Source: Bacteroidota bacterium (GTDB lineage: Bacteria; Bacteroidota; Bacteroidia; Flavobacteriales; Flavobacteriaceae). Taken from it: a stretch of 6,792 bases of DNA. The DNA lies in the NCBI GenBank assembly GCA_015767395.1, contig JADWMI010000130.1, positions 1-6,792 on the forward strand, read 5' to 3'. A program made the translations under genes and the position numbers. The notes beneath the pieces were generated by a model, which made no database searches, was not told where the DNA came from, and worked only from the letters and a program-made list of their open reading frames with translations. Below, piece after piece: positions 1-5,764 of this stretch. Position 1 is the first letter of the stretch. Each line of letters opens with the position of its first letter.

Positions 1-266
1 GATTCAAATGGTTTCGAAAGATAAATCACGTCATTATAGTCACCACCAACATCTCGCCTAGTAGCCTTTACGAAATCTATCATACCAACGGCTGGCATAG
101 CCCAAATGGCAGTCTGTGTAGCACGTTGAACCAGCATTTGATAGTCTATAGTACTTTCCTTGACTAAATTCCTTTGTGCTTTTGAGTTTTTAGTTTCTGT
201 TTTTTGATTGCAGGAAAGCAATGAAATTAAAATAATTGCTGAGCAAAGTATGTTTTGTGTTTTCAT
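1..266 (-). CDS. DUF1254-like lipoprotein, N-terminal part (runs off left edge)
   Basis: The minus strand from the ATG at 264-266 reads 88 uninterrupted codons to the window edge, so the gene continues to the left. Residues 1-18 form a short Lys-start hydrophobic signal (ILCSAIILISLLS) ending in a lipobox-like LLS-C with Cys19, so the product is probably a lipoprotein exported across the inner membrane. After a polar linker (about 20-38) comes YQMLVQRATQTAIWAMPAVG and then a segment with RRDVGGDYNDVIY, residues about 42-82. This resembles the start of the DUF1254 domain, where a conserved 'QRA..AYIWAMP' helix precedes a Gly/Asn-rich turn; such proteins usually also carry a C-terminal DUF1214 domain, which would lie outside this window. 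The biochemical role of the family is unclear. The start is preceded by a run of A residues, as is usual in Bacteroidota. The family call rests on motif memory only. Confidence 0.68.
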   Translation of the reverse strand, partial: MKTQNILCSAIILISLLSCNQKTETKNSKAQRNLVKESTIDYQMLVQRATQTAIWAMPAVGMIDFVKATRRDVGGDYNDVIYLSKPFE

Positions 267-332
267 AGTTTTTTTTTATTGATTGCTAACGATTGGATAA
301 ACACACTTGTTGTATGTTTTTAACATGTAAAT

Positions 333-340
333 CAAATATA
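333..340 (-). promoter_or_regulatory. Candidate Bacteroidota -7 promoter box for the lipoprotein gene
   Basis: On the minus strand this reads TATATTTG, an exact match to the Bacteroidota -7 consensus TAnnTTTG. It lies about 67 bp upstream of the lipoprotein start codon and would give a leader of roughly 60 nt. No convincing TTTG-type -33 box is visible at the usual spacing, so this is a tentative call. Confidence 0.35.
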
Positions 341-471
341 CTGAAATTATAAAAGTGAAATGTATTTTACACAAATTCTAATCATAAAATAAGTGTCTTA
401 TAAATTAAAATCAATAGATACTCCATAGCAAATCCATCGTTAGTTCACCTCAAGCTATCTTCATAAATTAG

Positions 472-714
472 CCCATTTCACACACATTTCACTCCGCTCC
501 TATCCTTTCGACTACGCTCAAGACAGGCTTGCTTCATAAAAAGAGTGTTCCATTACATTCTTAAATAAAGTTTTGTGTAGATTTCCCCCAATTAATTGCT
601 TTTATATTCCTTTGCTTTACCCAAACAAAGAAACATAACTCGGAACATTATAATACAAATACATAGTAATTGCTGTATAGCCGTATTTCAGCTATTTATA
701 CATAATTGTGATAT
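472..714 (+). repeat. Dispersed non-coding repeat, copy A
   Basis: This stretch aligns by eye, in the same orientation, with 5765-5987. Shared blocks in order are: a 'tcacacacatt' start followed by 'ctcctatc' (about 478-503); 'cataaaaag(ag)tgttccatta' (535-554); a small hairpin in which CTTTG (610-614) pairs with CAAAG (626-630); the 17-nt identical block aacattataatacaaat (644-660); and 'cgtattt..agct.ttta' (about 682-700). Copy A carries about 25 extra bases (504-529) that copy B lacks. No plausible reading frame runs through it. It lies in the gene-poor region between the divergent lipoprotein gene and the SnoaL-like gene. It looks like a family of intergenic repeats rather than a gene; the ends are approximate. 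Confidence 0.6.
504..529. repeat. Short GC-richer insert within repeat copy A
   Basis: The segment starting cctttcgactacgctcaaga is absent at the matching point of copy B, where only a few bases intervene. It is visibly richer in G+C than its surroundings. Its reverse complement (containing 'ttgagcgtagtcgaaagg') resembles a short intergenic motif that I recall as frequent in Bacteroidota genomes. This could be a small mobile or REP-like insertion in A, or a deletion in B. Confidence 0.4.
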
Positions 715-734
715 AGTGCCTTTAGGTCTATATC
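710..734. repeat. Inverted repeat (7-bp arms plus inner 3-bp arms)
   Basis: GATATAG (710-716) is the exact reverse complement of CTATATC (728-734). Inside the loop CCT (719-721) also pairs with AGG (724-726). It sits just after the end of repeat copy A and has no counterpart after copy B. There is no T-tract, so it is not a standard terminator; it might be an operator or chance. Confidence 0.35.
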
Positions 735-788
735 GTTAACTATCCTTTTCTAAATTATAATTCTAACTCGGGTCAATAATCTTTCTTA

Positions 789-808
789 ATTCTATGTAAT
801 TATAGAAT
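789..808. repeat. Small inverted repeat
   Basis: ATTCTAT (789-795) is the exact reverse complement of ATAGAAT (802-808), leaving a 6-nt loop. It lies about 20 bp before the first coding fragment. No T-tract follows. In such AT-rich DNA a 7-bp match can be accidental. Confidence 0.25.
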
Positions 809-827
809 ACCCATAAATCCAATATTC

Positions 828-932
828 TGTACTTGTGGTTATGATGATGTAACAAAATTTAATCAAGATGACCTTTCAACTTTTAATAGAGATATCCATT
901 ATTTAACAAGAATTAATTACGCAGGTATTTAA
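828..932 (+). pseudogene. Decayed C-terminal coding fragment, copy 1
   Basis: Read from 840, the frame gives YDDVTKFNQDDLSTFNRDIH, then YLTRINYAGI and TAA at 930-932. The 1673-1781 segment encodes a clearly related peptide. Relative to that copy, one base is missing near 840, which shifts the frame, and there is no start codon or recognisable upstream coding sequence. The DNA copies agree at roughly 80% of positions by eye, and many differences fall at silent codon positions, so both probably descend from real paralogous genes. I do not recognise the parent family; Asp/Asn/Phe-rich C-terminal helices of this kind are not diagnostic. Most likely a 3' gene remnant. Confidence 0.5.
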
Positions 933-1037
933 AAGAAAATTTCTTTGAATCAACTTAGTTGTAATTAAGATTATATGATAACGACAAAAAGCACAACCTT
1001 TTTAAGGGATAATAATTTAAAATTAAAAACAAGAAAA

Positions 1038-1409
1038 ATGAGTTTATCGAATCAAGAAAATGAAATTTTAGGAAAAATGAATGAAGTATTGGATTTATTA
1101 GCTGAAGGTCAGTTTATTAAAGCAATGACCGAGTATTTAGCGGATGATGTGCAGCTATCTGAAGGAAATAATCCTCCTAAAGTTGGAAAAGCGTTTTGTC
1201 TTGCTGAAGAAGAAAAATTATTAAGCACTGTAGTTGAGTTTGGTGGTTATAATGTAATTAGTGGACCTGCGGTAAAAGGAGATACTACTTTTTATGAAGT
1301 TGTAATGGAGTTTAAAACTAATGATGGTGCTGCACATAGATTTGAGCAAGCAGTAAGATCACAATGGAAAGATGGAAAAATAATTAACGAGCGTTATTAC
1401 CACGCATAA
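1038..1409 (+). CDS. SnoaL/NTF2-like small protein
   Basis: A 123-residue protein with the pattern of an NTF2-like cone fold. An N-terminal amphipathic helix (about 5-38; NEVLDLLAEGQFIKAMTEYL) is followed by ADDVQLSEGN, a second short helix around KAFCLAEEEKLLS (51-63), then alternating beta strands to the end (YNVISGPAV, TFYEVVMEF, RFEQAVRSQW, IINERYYH). SnoaL-like proteins are cytoplasmic pocket proteins that act as isomerases, hydrolases or ligand binders; nothing here fixes the substrate. I chose the ATG at 1038 because it follows an A-rich run and begins where the fold begins. An in-frame ATG at 975 would add 21 polar residues (MITTKSTTFLRDNNLKLKTR and one more Lys) that look like translated leader. 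It precedes the antiporter operon on the same strand, but a 375-bp gap with a palindrome suggests separate transcription. Fold call fairly sure, role unknown. Confidence 0.8.
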   Translation: MSLSNQENEILGKMNEVLDLLAEGQFIKAMTEYLADDVQLSEGNNPPKVGKAFCLAEEEKLLSTVVEFGGYNVISGPAVKGDTTFYEVVMEFKTNDGAAHRFEQAVRSQWKDGKIINERYYHA

Positions 1410-1526
1410 TTATTTCTATTTAACACCCATTTAAATTTACCATTTCTGAAAAAATTATTCATACATGGTAGATGCCTTTTTACAAAAAACAATTACTTCA
1501 TTAGAAATTGCTATTTAAAAAGAATC

Positions 1527-1539
1527 GTTACGTAGTAAC
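1527..1539. repeat. Tiny hairpin GTTAC-gta-GTAAC
   Basis: Five-base arms with a 3-nt loop in the SnoaL-antiporter gap. It is too short to call a terminator and is noted only because the gap contains little else besides the palindrome at 1565-1610. Confidence 0.2.
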
Positions 1540-1564
1540 CTGCGTTGGGATTATTAATCAATTA

Positions 1565-1610
1565 TAATTTGCTATTAAATAATAGAGATCTATTATTTAA
1601 TAGCAAATTA
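1565..1610. repeat. 46-bp near-perfect AT-rich palindrome
   Basis: The 22 bases at 1565-1586 (starting taatttgctatt) are the exact reverse complement of 1589-1610, with only GA in the centre. As RNA this would form a very long stem, and as DNA it could extrude a cruciform. It lies 155 bp after the SnoaL-like gene and 174 bp before the antiporter. No T-tract follows on the plus strand, so it is not a textbook terminator, although an AT hairpin could still stop transcription or protect an mRNA 3' end. It could also be an operator for a dimeric regulator or the footprint of a lost mobile element. Confidence 0.7.
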
Positions 1611-1672
1611 ATTATGCAACCTTTATAAAATAATAAAGATGAATAAAATTGACTTAATTAAAAGCAGTAGCA

Positions 1673-1781
1673 TGTACTTGAGGTTTACGATGATGTAACG
1701 AAATTTAATCACGATGACCTCTCTACTTTTGATCGAGACATGCACAAATTAACAGGCATTAATCATGCTGAAATACTTTAA
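1673..1781 (+). pseudogene. Decayed C-terminal coding fragment, copy 2
   Basis: From 1674 the frame reads VLEVYDDVTKFNHDDLSTFD, then RDMHKLTGINHAEIL and TAA at 1779-1781. An in-frame TAG at 1668-1670 blocks anything further upstream and there is no start codon, so only about 36 codons of a gene's 3' end survive. It is intact in frame, unlike copy 1 at 828-932, which has lost one base. It ends 3 bp before the antiporter ATG, so it supplies that gene's leader and the likely ribosome-loading region (aaatactttaaaat). The parent family is not recognised. Confidence 0.5.
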
Positions 1782-1784
1782 AAT

Positions 1785-3023
1785 ATGTTTAATATCCTTA
1801 TAGGAATTACTGCACTGGCAGCGTTATTGAGTTTTTTGAATGCTAAATTCTTAAAACTTCCAGAAACAATAGGCGTAATGATTCTTTCTATTATTATATC
1901 GTTTTCAATAGGAAGTTCAATATACCTTATTGATAAAGAGTATTTTATGAGTATATATCCACTTATGAAACAAATAGATTTTAAAATAATTTTATTTGAT
2001 TTTTTATTGGGAATATTATTGTTTGCAGGAGCTATACATGTAAATTTAAAAGGTTTACTTAAAGAAAAAAAAACAGTATTTATTTATGCCACTCTTGGCG
2101 TATTAACTTCTACTTTTATAATAGGTACAGTATTTTATTATGTAGTTTCATTAATCGGATTAGATATTAGTTACTTATATAGCTTGGTTTTTGGAGCTTT
2201 AATTTCGCCTACAGATCCTGTTGCTGTGTTGGCTTTATTAAAGAAAGCTGGAGCGCCAAAACATATGGAAATTAAAATTGTGGGAGAATCACTTTTTAAT
2301 GACGGTGTTGGTATTGTAGTTTTTTTGTCATTACTCTCGTTAGCTACCATGATGAGTGAATTTGATATATCACATATTTCTGCTGAATTAGGAAAGGAAG
2401 CTGGAGGTGGATTTTTAATGGGATTGATTTTAGGGTATTTAGGAAAAATATTTATTAGAAGCGTTGCCAAAGAACCAGTAATTGCAGTGCATATTTCTTT
2501 AGCAATTGTTTTAGGAGGTTATAGTTTATCATCTTTATTTCATGTTTCTGGAGCTATTGCAATGGTTGTTGCAGGACTGATTATAGGTGATAGCTTACAT
2601 TCAGAAAAAATTTCCAATGAGCTAAGAAATCACATGAATATTTTTTGGAAAGTACTAGATGAAATTTTCAATGCAGTTCTTTTTGTACTTATTGGTATCA
2701 TAATAATTACGGTTGATTTTAATATTCACTACCTTTTATTAGGAGTAATTAGTATCTTTATTGTTGTTATTTCGAGATATATCACCATTTTTATTTCTAA
2801 TTTTCTTCTGAAAAAATCGGATCGTGCAAACTTTAAAGAACGAAAAATTTTAACTTGGGCTGGTTTACGTGGCGGAATTTCAATTGCATTAGCATTATCA
2901 CTTCCAGAAGGAGAAGTTAAAGATATTATTCTATATGCAACTTATGTAGTGGTGGTGTTTTCAATTATTGCACAAGGATTAACTATAGAAAAACTCATTT
3001 CAAAATCATTTAAAAAAAACTAA
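1785..3023 (+). CDS. Na+/H+ antiporter, CPA1 (NhaP-like) family
   Basis: A 412-residue, strongly hydrophobic inner-membrane protein with about 12 predicted helices and the usual length for bacterial CPA1 exchangers that lack a C-terminal regulatory domain. Family signatures are clear: LFAGAIHVNLKGL (79-91); SPTDPVAVLALLKKAGAP (141-158), the broken-helix TDP motif; GESLFNDGVGIVVF (167-180) with the Asn172-Asp173 pair that binds the transported cation in electroneutral CPA1 proteins; and WAGLRGGISIALALSLP (358-374), the conserved Arg/Gly helix. It exchanges cytoplasmic Na+ (or another monovalent cation) for external H+, serving pH and salt homeostasis. The ATG is 3 bp after a decayed coding fragment. 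The stop lies only 5 bp before the Rieske-PoxB gene, so the two are almost certainly co-transcribed. No clear promoter of the TAnnTTTG type is visible just upstream. Ion specificity cannot be read from sequence. Confidence 0.93.
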   Translation: MFNILIGITALAALLSFLNAKFLKLPETIGVMILSIIISFSIGSSIYLIDKEYFMSIYPLMKQIDFKIILFDFLLGILLFAGAIHVNLKGLLKEKKTVFIYATLGVLTSTFIIGTVFYYVVSLIGLDISYLYSLVFGALISPTDPVAVLALLKKAGAPKHMEIKIVGESLFNDGVGIVVFLSLLSLATMMSEFDISHISAELGKEAGGGFLMGLILGYLGKIFIRSVAKEPVIAVHISLAIVLGGYSLSSLFHVSGAIAMVVAGLIIGDSLHSEKISNELRNHMNIFWKVLDEIFNAVLFVLIGIIIITVDFNIHYLLLGVISIFIVVISRYITIFISNFLLKKSDRANFKERKILTWAGLRGGISIALALSLPEGEVKDIILYATYVVVVFSIIAQGLTIEKLISKSFKKN

Positions 3024-3028
3024 AAAAT

Positions 3029-4978
3029 ATGGCTACAACTAAAAAATGGTATAGTGTACTAAAAGACAAAAAGACATTGCCAGAAGGTCGTGTACAAACC
3101 GTAACCGCTGGTCATCAAGGTATTTGTTTAACACATTACAATGGCAAATTTTCTGCATTGGATAATAAATGTCCGCATCAAGGAGGTCCTTTAGGTGAAG
3201 GCTCTATTGAAAACGGAATGCTCCGTTGTCCTTGGCACGGTTGGGATTTTGACCCATGTACAGGAACGCCTCCAGGAGGTTTTGATGATGGTGTAAAAAC
3301 TTTTGTAGTAAAAGAAGAAGGTGATGAGATTTTTATAGCAATAGATGAAGAGGAAACACACCAAGACACCATCTCTGATGTGATGATAGAAACCATGGTA
3401 AATTGGGGTGTAGACACTGGCTTCGGAATGGTTGGTCACTCTAATTTAGGTGTTGCAGATGCGATGAGGCGTTTAGAAGAGCAAGACAAATTTCAGTTTT
3501 TTGGTATTCGTCATGAAGGTGCTGCTGCGTTTGCGGCTTCGGCTTATGGAAAACTAATGGGAAAACCAGCAGTTTGTTTTGGTATTGCAGGTCCAGGTTC
3601 TACCAATATGTTTACAGGTATGTGGGATGCTAAAGTAGACCGTTCTCCTATGTTAGCGATTTCAGGTCAAGTGAACACACAGGTAATAGGAACTGGTGCC
3701 TTTCAAGAAGTAGATTTAGTTGGTGCCTTTCAAACAGTAGCCAACTTTAACCATAGTGTGCAGCAAAACTCAAAACATAGCGAACTAATGAGTTTAGCTA
3801 TAAAAAGTGCCTTATTGAATAGAGATGTATCACATATAACATTTCCAGATGAAGTGGCTTTTATGCAAAAACCAGAAGGTGAAGAAGCACAAACACCAGA
3901 AGGCAGAATTACACCTATGAACATTTCGCCACCAAGGCAAATGGTTGCAAAAGCAGTAGATATGTTAGAAAATTCTAAAATGCCTGCTATTATTGTTGGG
4001 CATGGCGCACGTTTTCATATGAAAGCCATTACGGCATTTGCAGAAAAATTAAACTGCCCAGTAATTACTACGTTTAAGGCAAAAGGGCAAATTTCTGACC
4101 ATCACGATTTAGGTTGCGGTGTATTAGGAAGAAGTGGAACACCAATTGCCTCTTGGTTTATGAACGAAAGTGATTTGTTACTAGTATTTGGAGCATCGTT
4201 CTCTAATCATACAGGAATCACACCTAAAAAGCCAATTATTCAAGTTGATTATGACCCTACAGCTTTAAGTAAGTTTCATAAAGTAGATGCCGCACTTTGG
4301 GGAGAGATTTCTGAAACTTTATCTATTATAGAAGAACAAACGGAAGGCAAATTGAATACCGTAGACAGACGTTCAGAAATTGAAGAACGTTGGGCCATTT
4401 GGAGAGAAGAAAAAGCAAGTCGATTAAAAGATGAAAGTAAGGTTGGTTTAAGTTCTATTGCCGTTTTTGAAGCCATGAATAAAGTTGTTCCTGATAACGC
4501 AGTAATTGCTGTAGATGTAGGAAATAACACCTACTCTTTCGGGCGTTATTTTGAACCTAAAAACCAATCTGTTTTAATGTCTGGTTATTTAGGATCCATA
4601 GGTTTTTCATTACCTGCAGCAATGGGAGCTTGGGCAGCACAAGGAAAAGACAGACCAATTTGGTCGGTTTCTGGTGATGGTGGTTTCGGTCAATATTTAG
4701 GTGAAATGATGACCTTGGTTAAATACAACATGAACATCAAGCACGTATTGTTAAACAACTCTGAAATTGGAAAAATTGCTAAAGAACAAAAAGCAGCCGA
4801 ATTAGATGTTTGGAAAACATCTTTGCACAATGCAAATTTTGCTAAATACGCAGAAAACTGTGGAGCATTAGGTATTAGAGTAACAAAACTGGAAGAACTA
4901 CTACCAGCTTTAGAACAACTAAAAGCACACAATGGTCCTGCATTATTAGAAATAATAACAGATGCAACTTTAATATAA
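3029..4978 (+). CDS. Rieske [2Fe-2S] domain fused to a PoxB-like thiamine-diphosphate oxidase
   Basis: A 649-residue soluble protein with no signal peptide. Residues 1-107 are a ferredoxin-type Rieske domain: CPHQGGPLGEG gives Cys48/His50 and CPWHGWDFD gives Cys67/His70, the full ligand set. From about 113 to the end it follows pyruvate oxidase (PoxB/POX). The ThDP pyrimidine domain has the catalytic Glu163 in RHEGAAAFAASAYGK, then GIAGPGSTNMFTG (185-197) and GTGAFQEVDL (221-230). The central nucleotide/FAD-type domain is about 300-435, and the ThDP diphosphate domain has GDGG (549-552) and NN (576-577) in IKHVLLNNSEIGKIAKEQ. LHNANFAKYAENCGALGIRV (599-618) closely matches PoxB. Predicted reaction: oxidative decarboxylation of pyruvate or another 2-oxo acid, with electrons leaving through flavin and the Rieske cluster. 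PoxB's C-terminal membrane-binding tail is absent. Acetolactate or sulfoacetaldehyde-type chemistry is less likely. It follows the antiporter by 5 bp and precedes the YHS gene by 22 bp. Confidence 0.9.
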   Translation: MATTKKWYSVLKDKKTLPEGRVQTVTAGHQGICLTHYNGKFSALDNKCPHQGGPLGEGSIENGMLRCPWHGWDFDPCTGTPPGGFDDGVKTFVVKEEGDEIFIAIDEEETHQDTISDVMIETMVNWGVDTGFGMVGHSNLGVADAMRRLEEQDKFQFFGIRHEGAAAFAASAYGKLMGKPAVCFGIAGPGSTNMFTGMWDAKVDRSPMLAISGQVNTQVIGTGAFQEVDLVGAFQTVANFNHSVQQNSKHSELMSLAIKSALLNRDVSHITFPDEVAFMQKPEGEEAQTPEGRITPMNISPPRQMVAKAVDMLENSKMPAIIVGHGARFHMKAITAFAEKLNCPVITTFKAKGQISDHHDLGCGVLGRSGTPIASWFMNESDLLLVFGASFSNHTGITPKKPIIQVDYDPTALSKFHKVDAALWGEISETLSIIEEQTEGKLNTVDRRSEIEERWAIWREEKASRLKDESKVGLSSIAVFEAMNKVVPDNAVIAVDVGNNTYSFGRYFEPKNQSVLMSGYLGSIGFSLPAAMGAWAAQGKDRPIWSVSGDGGFGQYLGEMMTLVKYNMNIKHVLLNNSEIGKIAKEQKAAELDVWKTSLHNANFAKYAENCGALGIRVTKLEELLPALEQLKAHNGPALLEIITDATLI

Positions 4979-5000
4979 ATAAACACTAATATAGATTATA

Positions 5001-5384
5001 ATGAAACAAAATTTAAAAGACGGAATTGCTGCTCAAGAATATGATGTACTATCATTCTTTCACGGAAGTCCGAAAAAAGGAATTTCATCAATCACAGCAA
5101 GCTATGATAATGGTACATTTTACTTCTCATCTGAAGTAAATAAATCAAAATTTGAAAAATCTCCTGAAACATTTGCGCCTCAATATGGAGGGTACTGCGC
5201 TATAGCAATGTCAGAAGGTGCAGAAGTAAATCCGAATCCTAAAAGTTGGGAAGTTAGAGATGGTAATTTATACTTTTTCACAAGAATGTTTTTTGGAATT
5301 ATTGATGCAAAAAGACAGTGGGTTAAGAAACCTGAAGAATTAAGAGATTTAGCAGACGCTGCTTGGGCTAAAATGAATAGCTGA
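5001..5384 (+). CDS. YHS-domain protein, cytoplasmic
   Basis: A 127-residue protein that matches the bacterial YHS-domain layout through most of its length: an entry motif EYDVLSFFHGSPKKG (13-27; family form 'GYDPVAYF..G.pvkG'), TASYDNGTFYFSSEVNKSKF (32-51), then PETFAPQYGGYCAIAMSEG (55-73) containing the hallmark YGGYCA with Cys66, SWEVRDGNLYFF (82-93) and a C-terminal helix rich in Trp/Ala (WAKMNS). YHS domains are small modules often tied to metal (copper or iron) handling or redox proteins, but their function is mostly unproven. Many stand-alone relatives carry a signal peptide; this one does not, so it should stay in the cytoplasm with the enzyme encoded 22 bp upstream. That spacing, without a terminator, implies one transcript. 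It may supply metal or assist the Fe-S cluster of the Rieske-PoxB protein, which is inference. Confidence 0.85.
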   Translation: MKQNLKDGIAAQEYDVLSFFHGSPKKGISSITASYDNGTFYFSSEVNKSKFEKSPETFAPQYGGYCAIAMSEGAEVNPNPKSWEVRDGNLYFFTRMFFGIIDAKRQWVKKPEELRDLADAAWAKMNS

Positions 5385-5623
5385 TTAAATTTTTAATAAA
5401 ACACCCTTTTAGAACACCTATTACTGATATCCAAAAAATAAGATGTGAACTCGGTATTTATATATTGTTATCATTAGACTTCTTAATTGCGTCTGATATC
5501 TTTAATACCATTATGGAAATTACTTTAGAACAACTTATTGAGTTATCTGTAATGATAATTTTAAGAATAGCTATCGGATATTTTTTAGGAAAAGAAATTC
5601 AAGAAATCCACCAAAAAGAATAA
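5381..5623 (+). pseudogene. 5'-truncated DUF1622-type membrane protein
   Basis: After an in-frame TAG (5378-5380) the frame is open for 80 codons to TAA at 5621-5623, starting 4 bp inside the end of the YHS gene. It has no ATG before 5513 and only a weak TTG at 5465. The peptide has HPFRTPITDIQ, then IRCELGIYILLSLDFLIASD (20-39) and IFNTI, a helix like the family's 'R..LG..LLL.LEFLVAADII.T', followed by ELSVMIILRIAIGYFLGKEI (54-73), like its 'L..IV.IRT..SYFL..EI'. Complete DUF1622 proteins are about 110-120 residues with an extra N-terminal membrane helix, for which there is no room here because the intact YHS frame occupies that DNA. It is probably a remnant whose start was deleted. Alternatively the ATG at 5513 makes a 36-residue single-helix protein, METTL-type in none of its features, beginning MEITLEQLIEL. 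Family function unknown. Confidence 0.6.
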
Positions 5624-5764
5624 ACTACTGGGCAACATTGTTCGGTAGCCATATTAGCGTAAAATCATCATAAATATTGGCATACTATGATTTATATTTA
5701 GAATAGTAAGGCTTTTGATTATATCAATTATAAGTGATTAATTTTACTATTAAGTTTTAAACAA
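5624..5764. other. Intergenic, no gene seen; weak inverted repeats
   Basis: This stretch between the DUF1622 remnant and repeat copy B has no convincing frame on either strand. AATAGTAA (5702-5709) and TTACTATT (5744-5751) are exact reverse complements 34 bp apart, and TTGAT-tat-ATCAA (5715-5727) lies between them. Neither is followed by a T-tract. No clear terminator for the upstream operon can be pointed to. Confidence 0.3.

Noticed and set aside
975..1037. Upstream ATG extending the SnoaL-like protein by 21 residues
   Set aside because: The added residues are polar and low in complexity, precede the expected first helix, and the ATG at 1038 has the better A-rich leader. Not excluded.
1438..1481. 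Possible terminator after the SnoaL-like gene (TACCAT / ATGGTA followed by ctttttac)
   Set aside because: The stem is only 6 bp with a 21-nt loop and the T-run is short and offset by several bases.
1639..1697. Short frame MNKIDLIKSSSMYLRFTMM before the antiporter
   Set aside because: Nineteen codons overlapping the remnant in another frame; no conservation argument or ribosome site.
2171..2470. Minus-strand open frame inside the antiporter gene
   Set aside because: It is the antisense shadow of a clear CPA1 coding region and shows no family resemblance of its own.
3029..4978. Acetolactate synthase or sulfoacetaldehyde acetyltransferase as the ThDP enzyme
   Set aside because: The C-terminal segment with NNSEIGKIAKEQ and LHNANFAKYAENCG follows PoxB more closely, and no small regulatory subunit or branched-chain or sulfonate genes are nearby.
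3178..4986. Several minus-strand frames of 64-98 codons across the Rieske-PoxB gene
   Set aside because: Ser/Phe/Ile-rich antisense products typical of shadows of an AT-rich gene; the plus-strand protein is well supported throughout.
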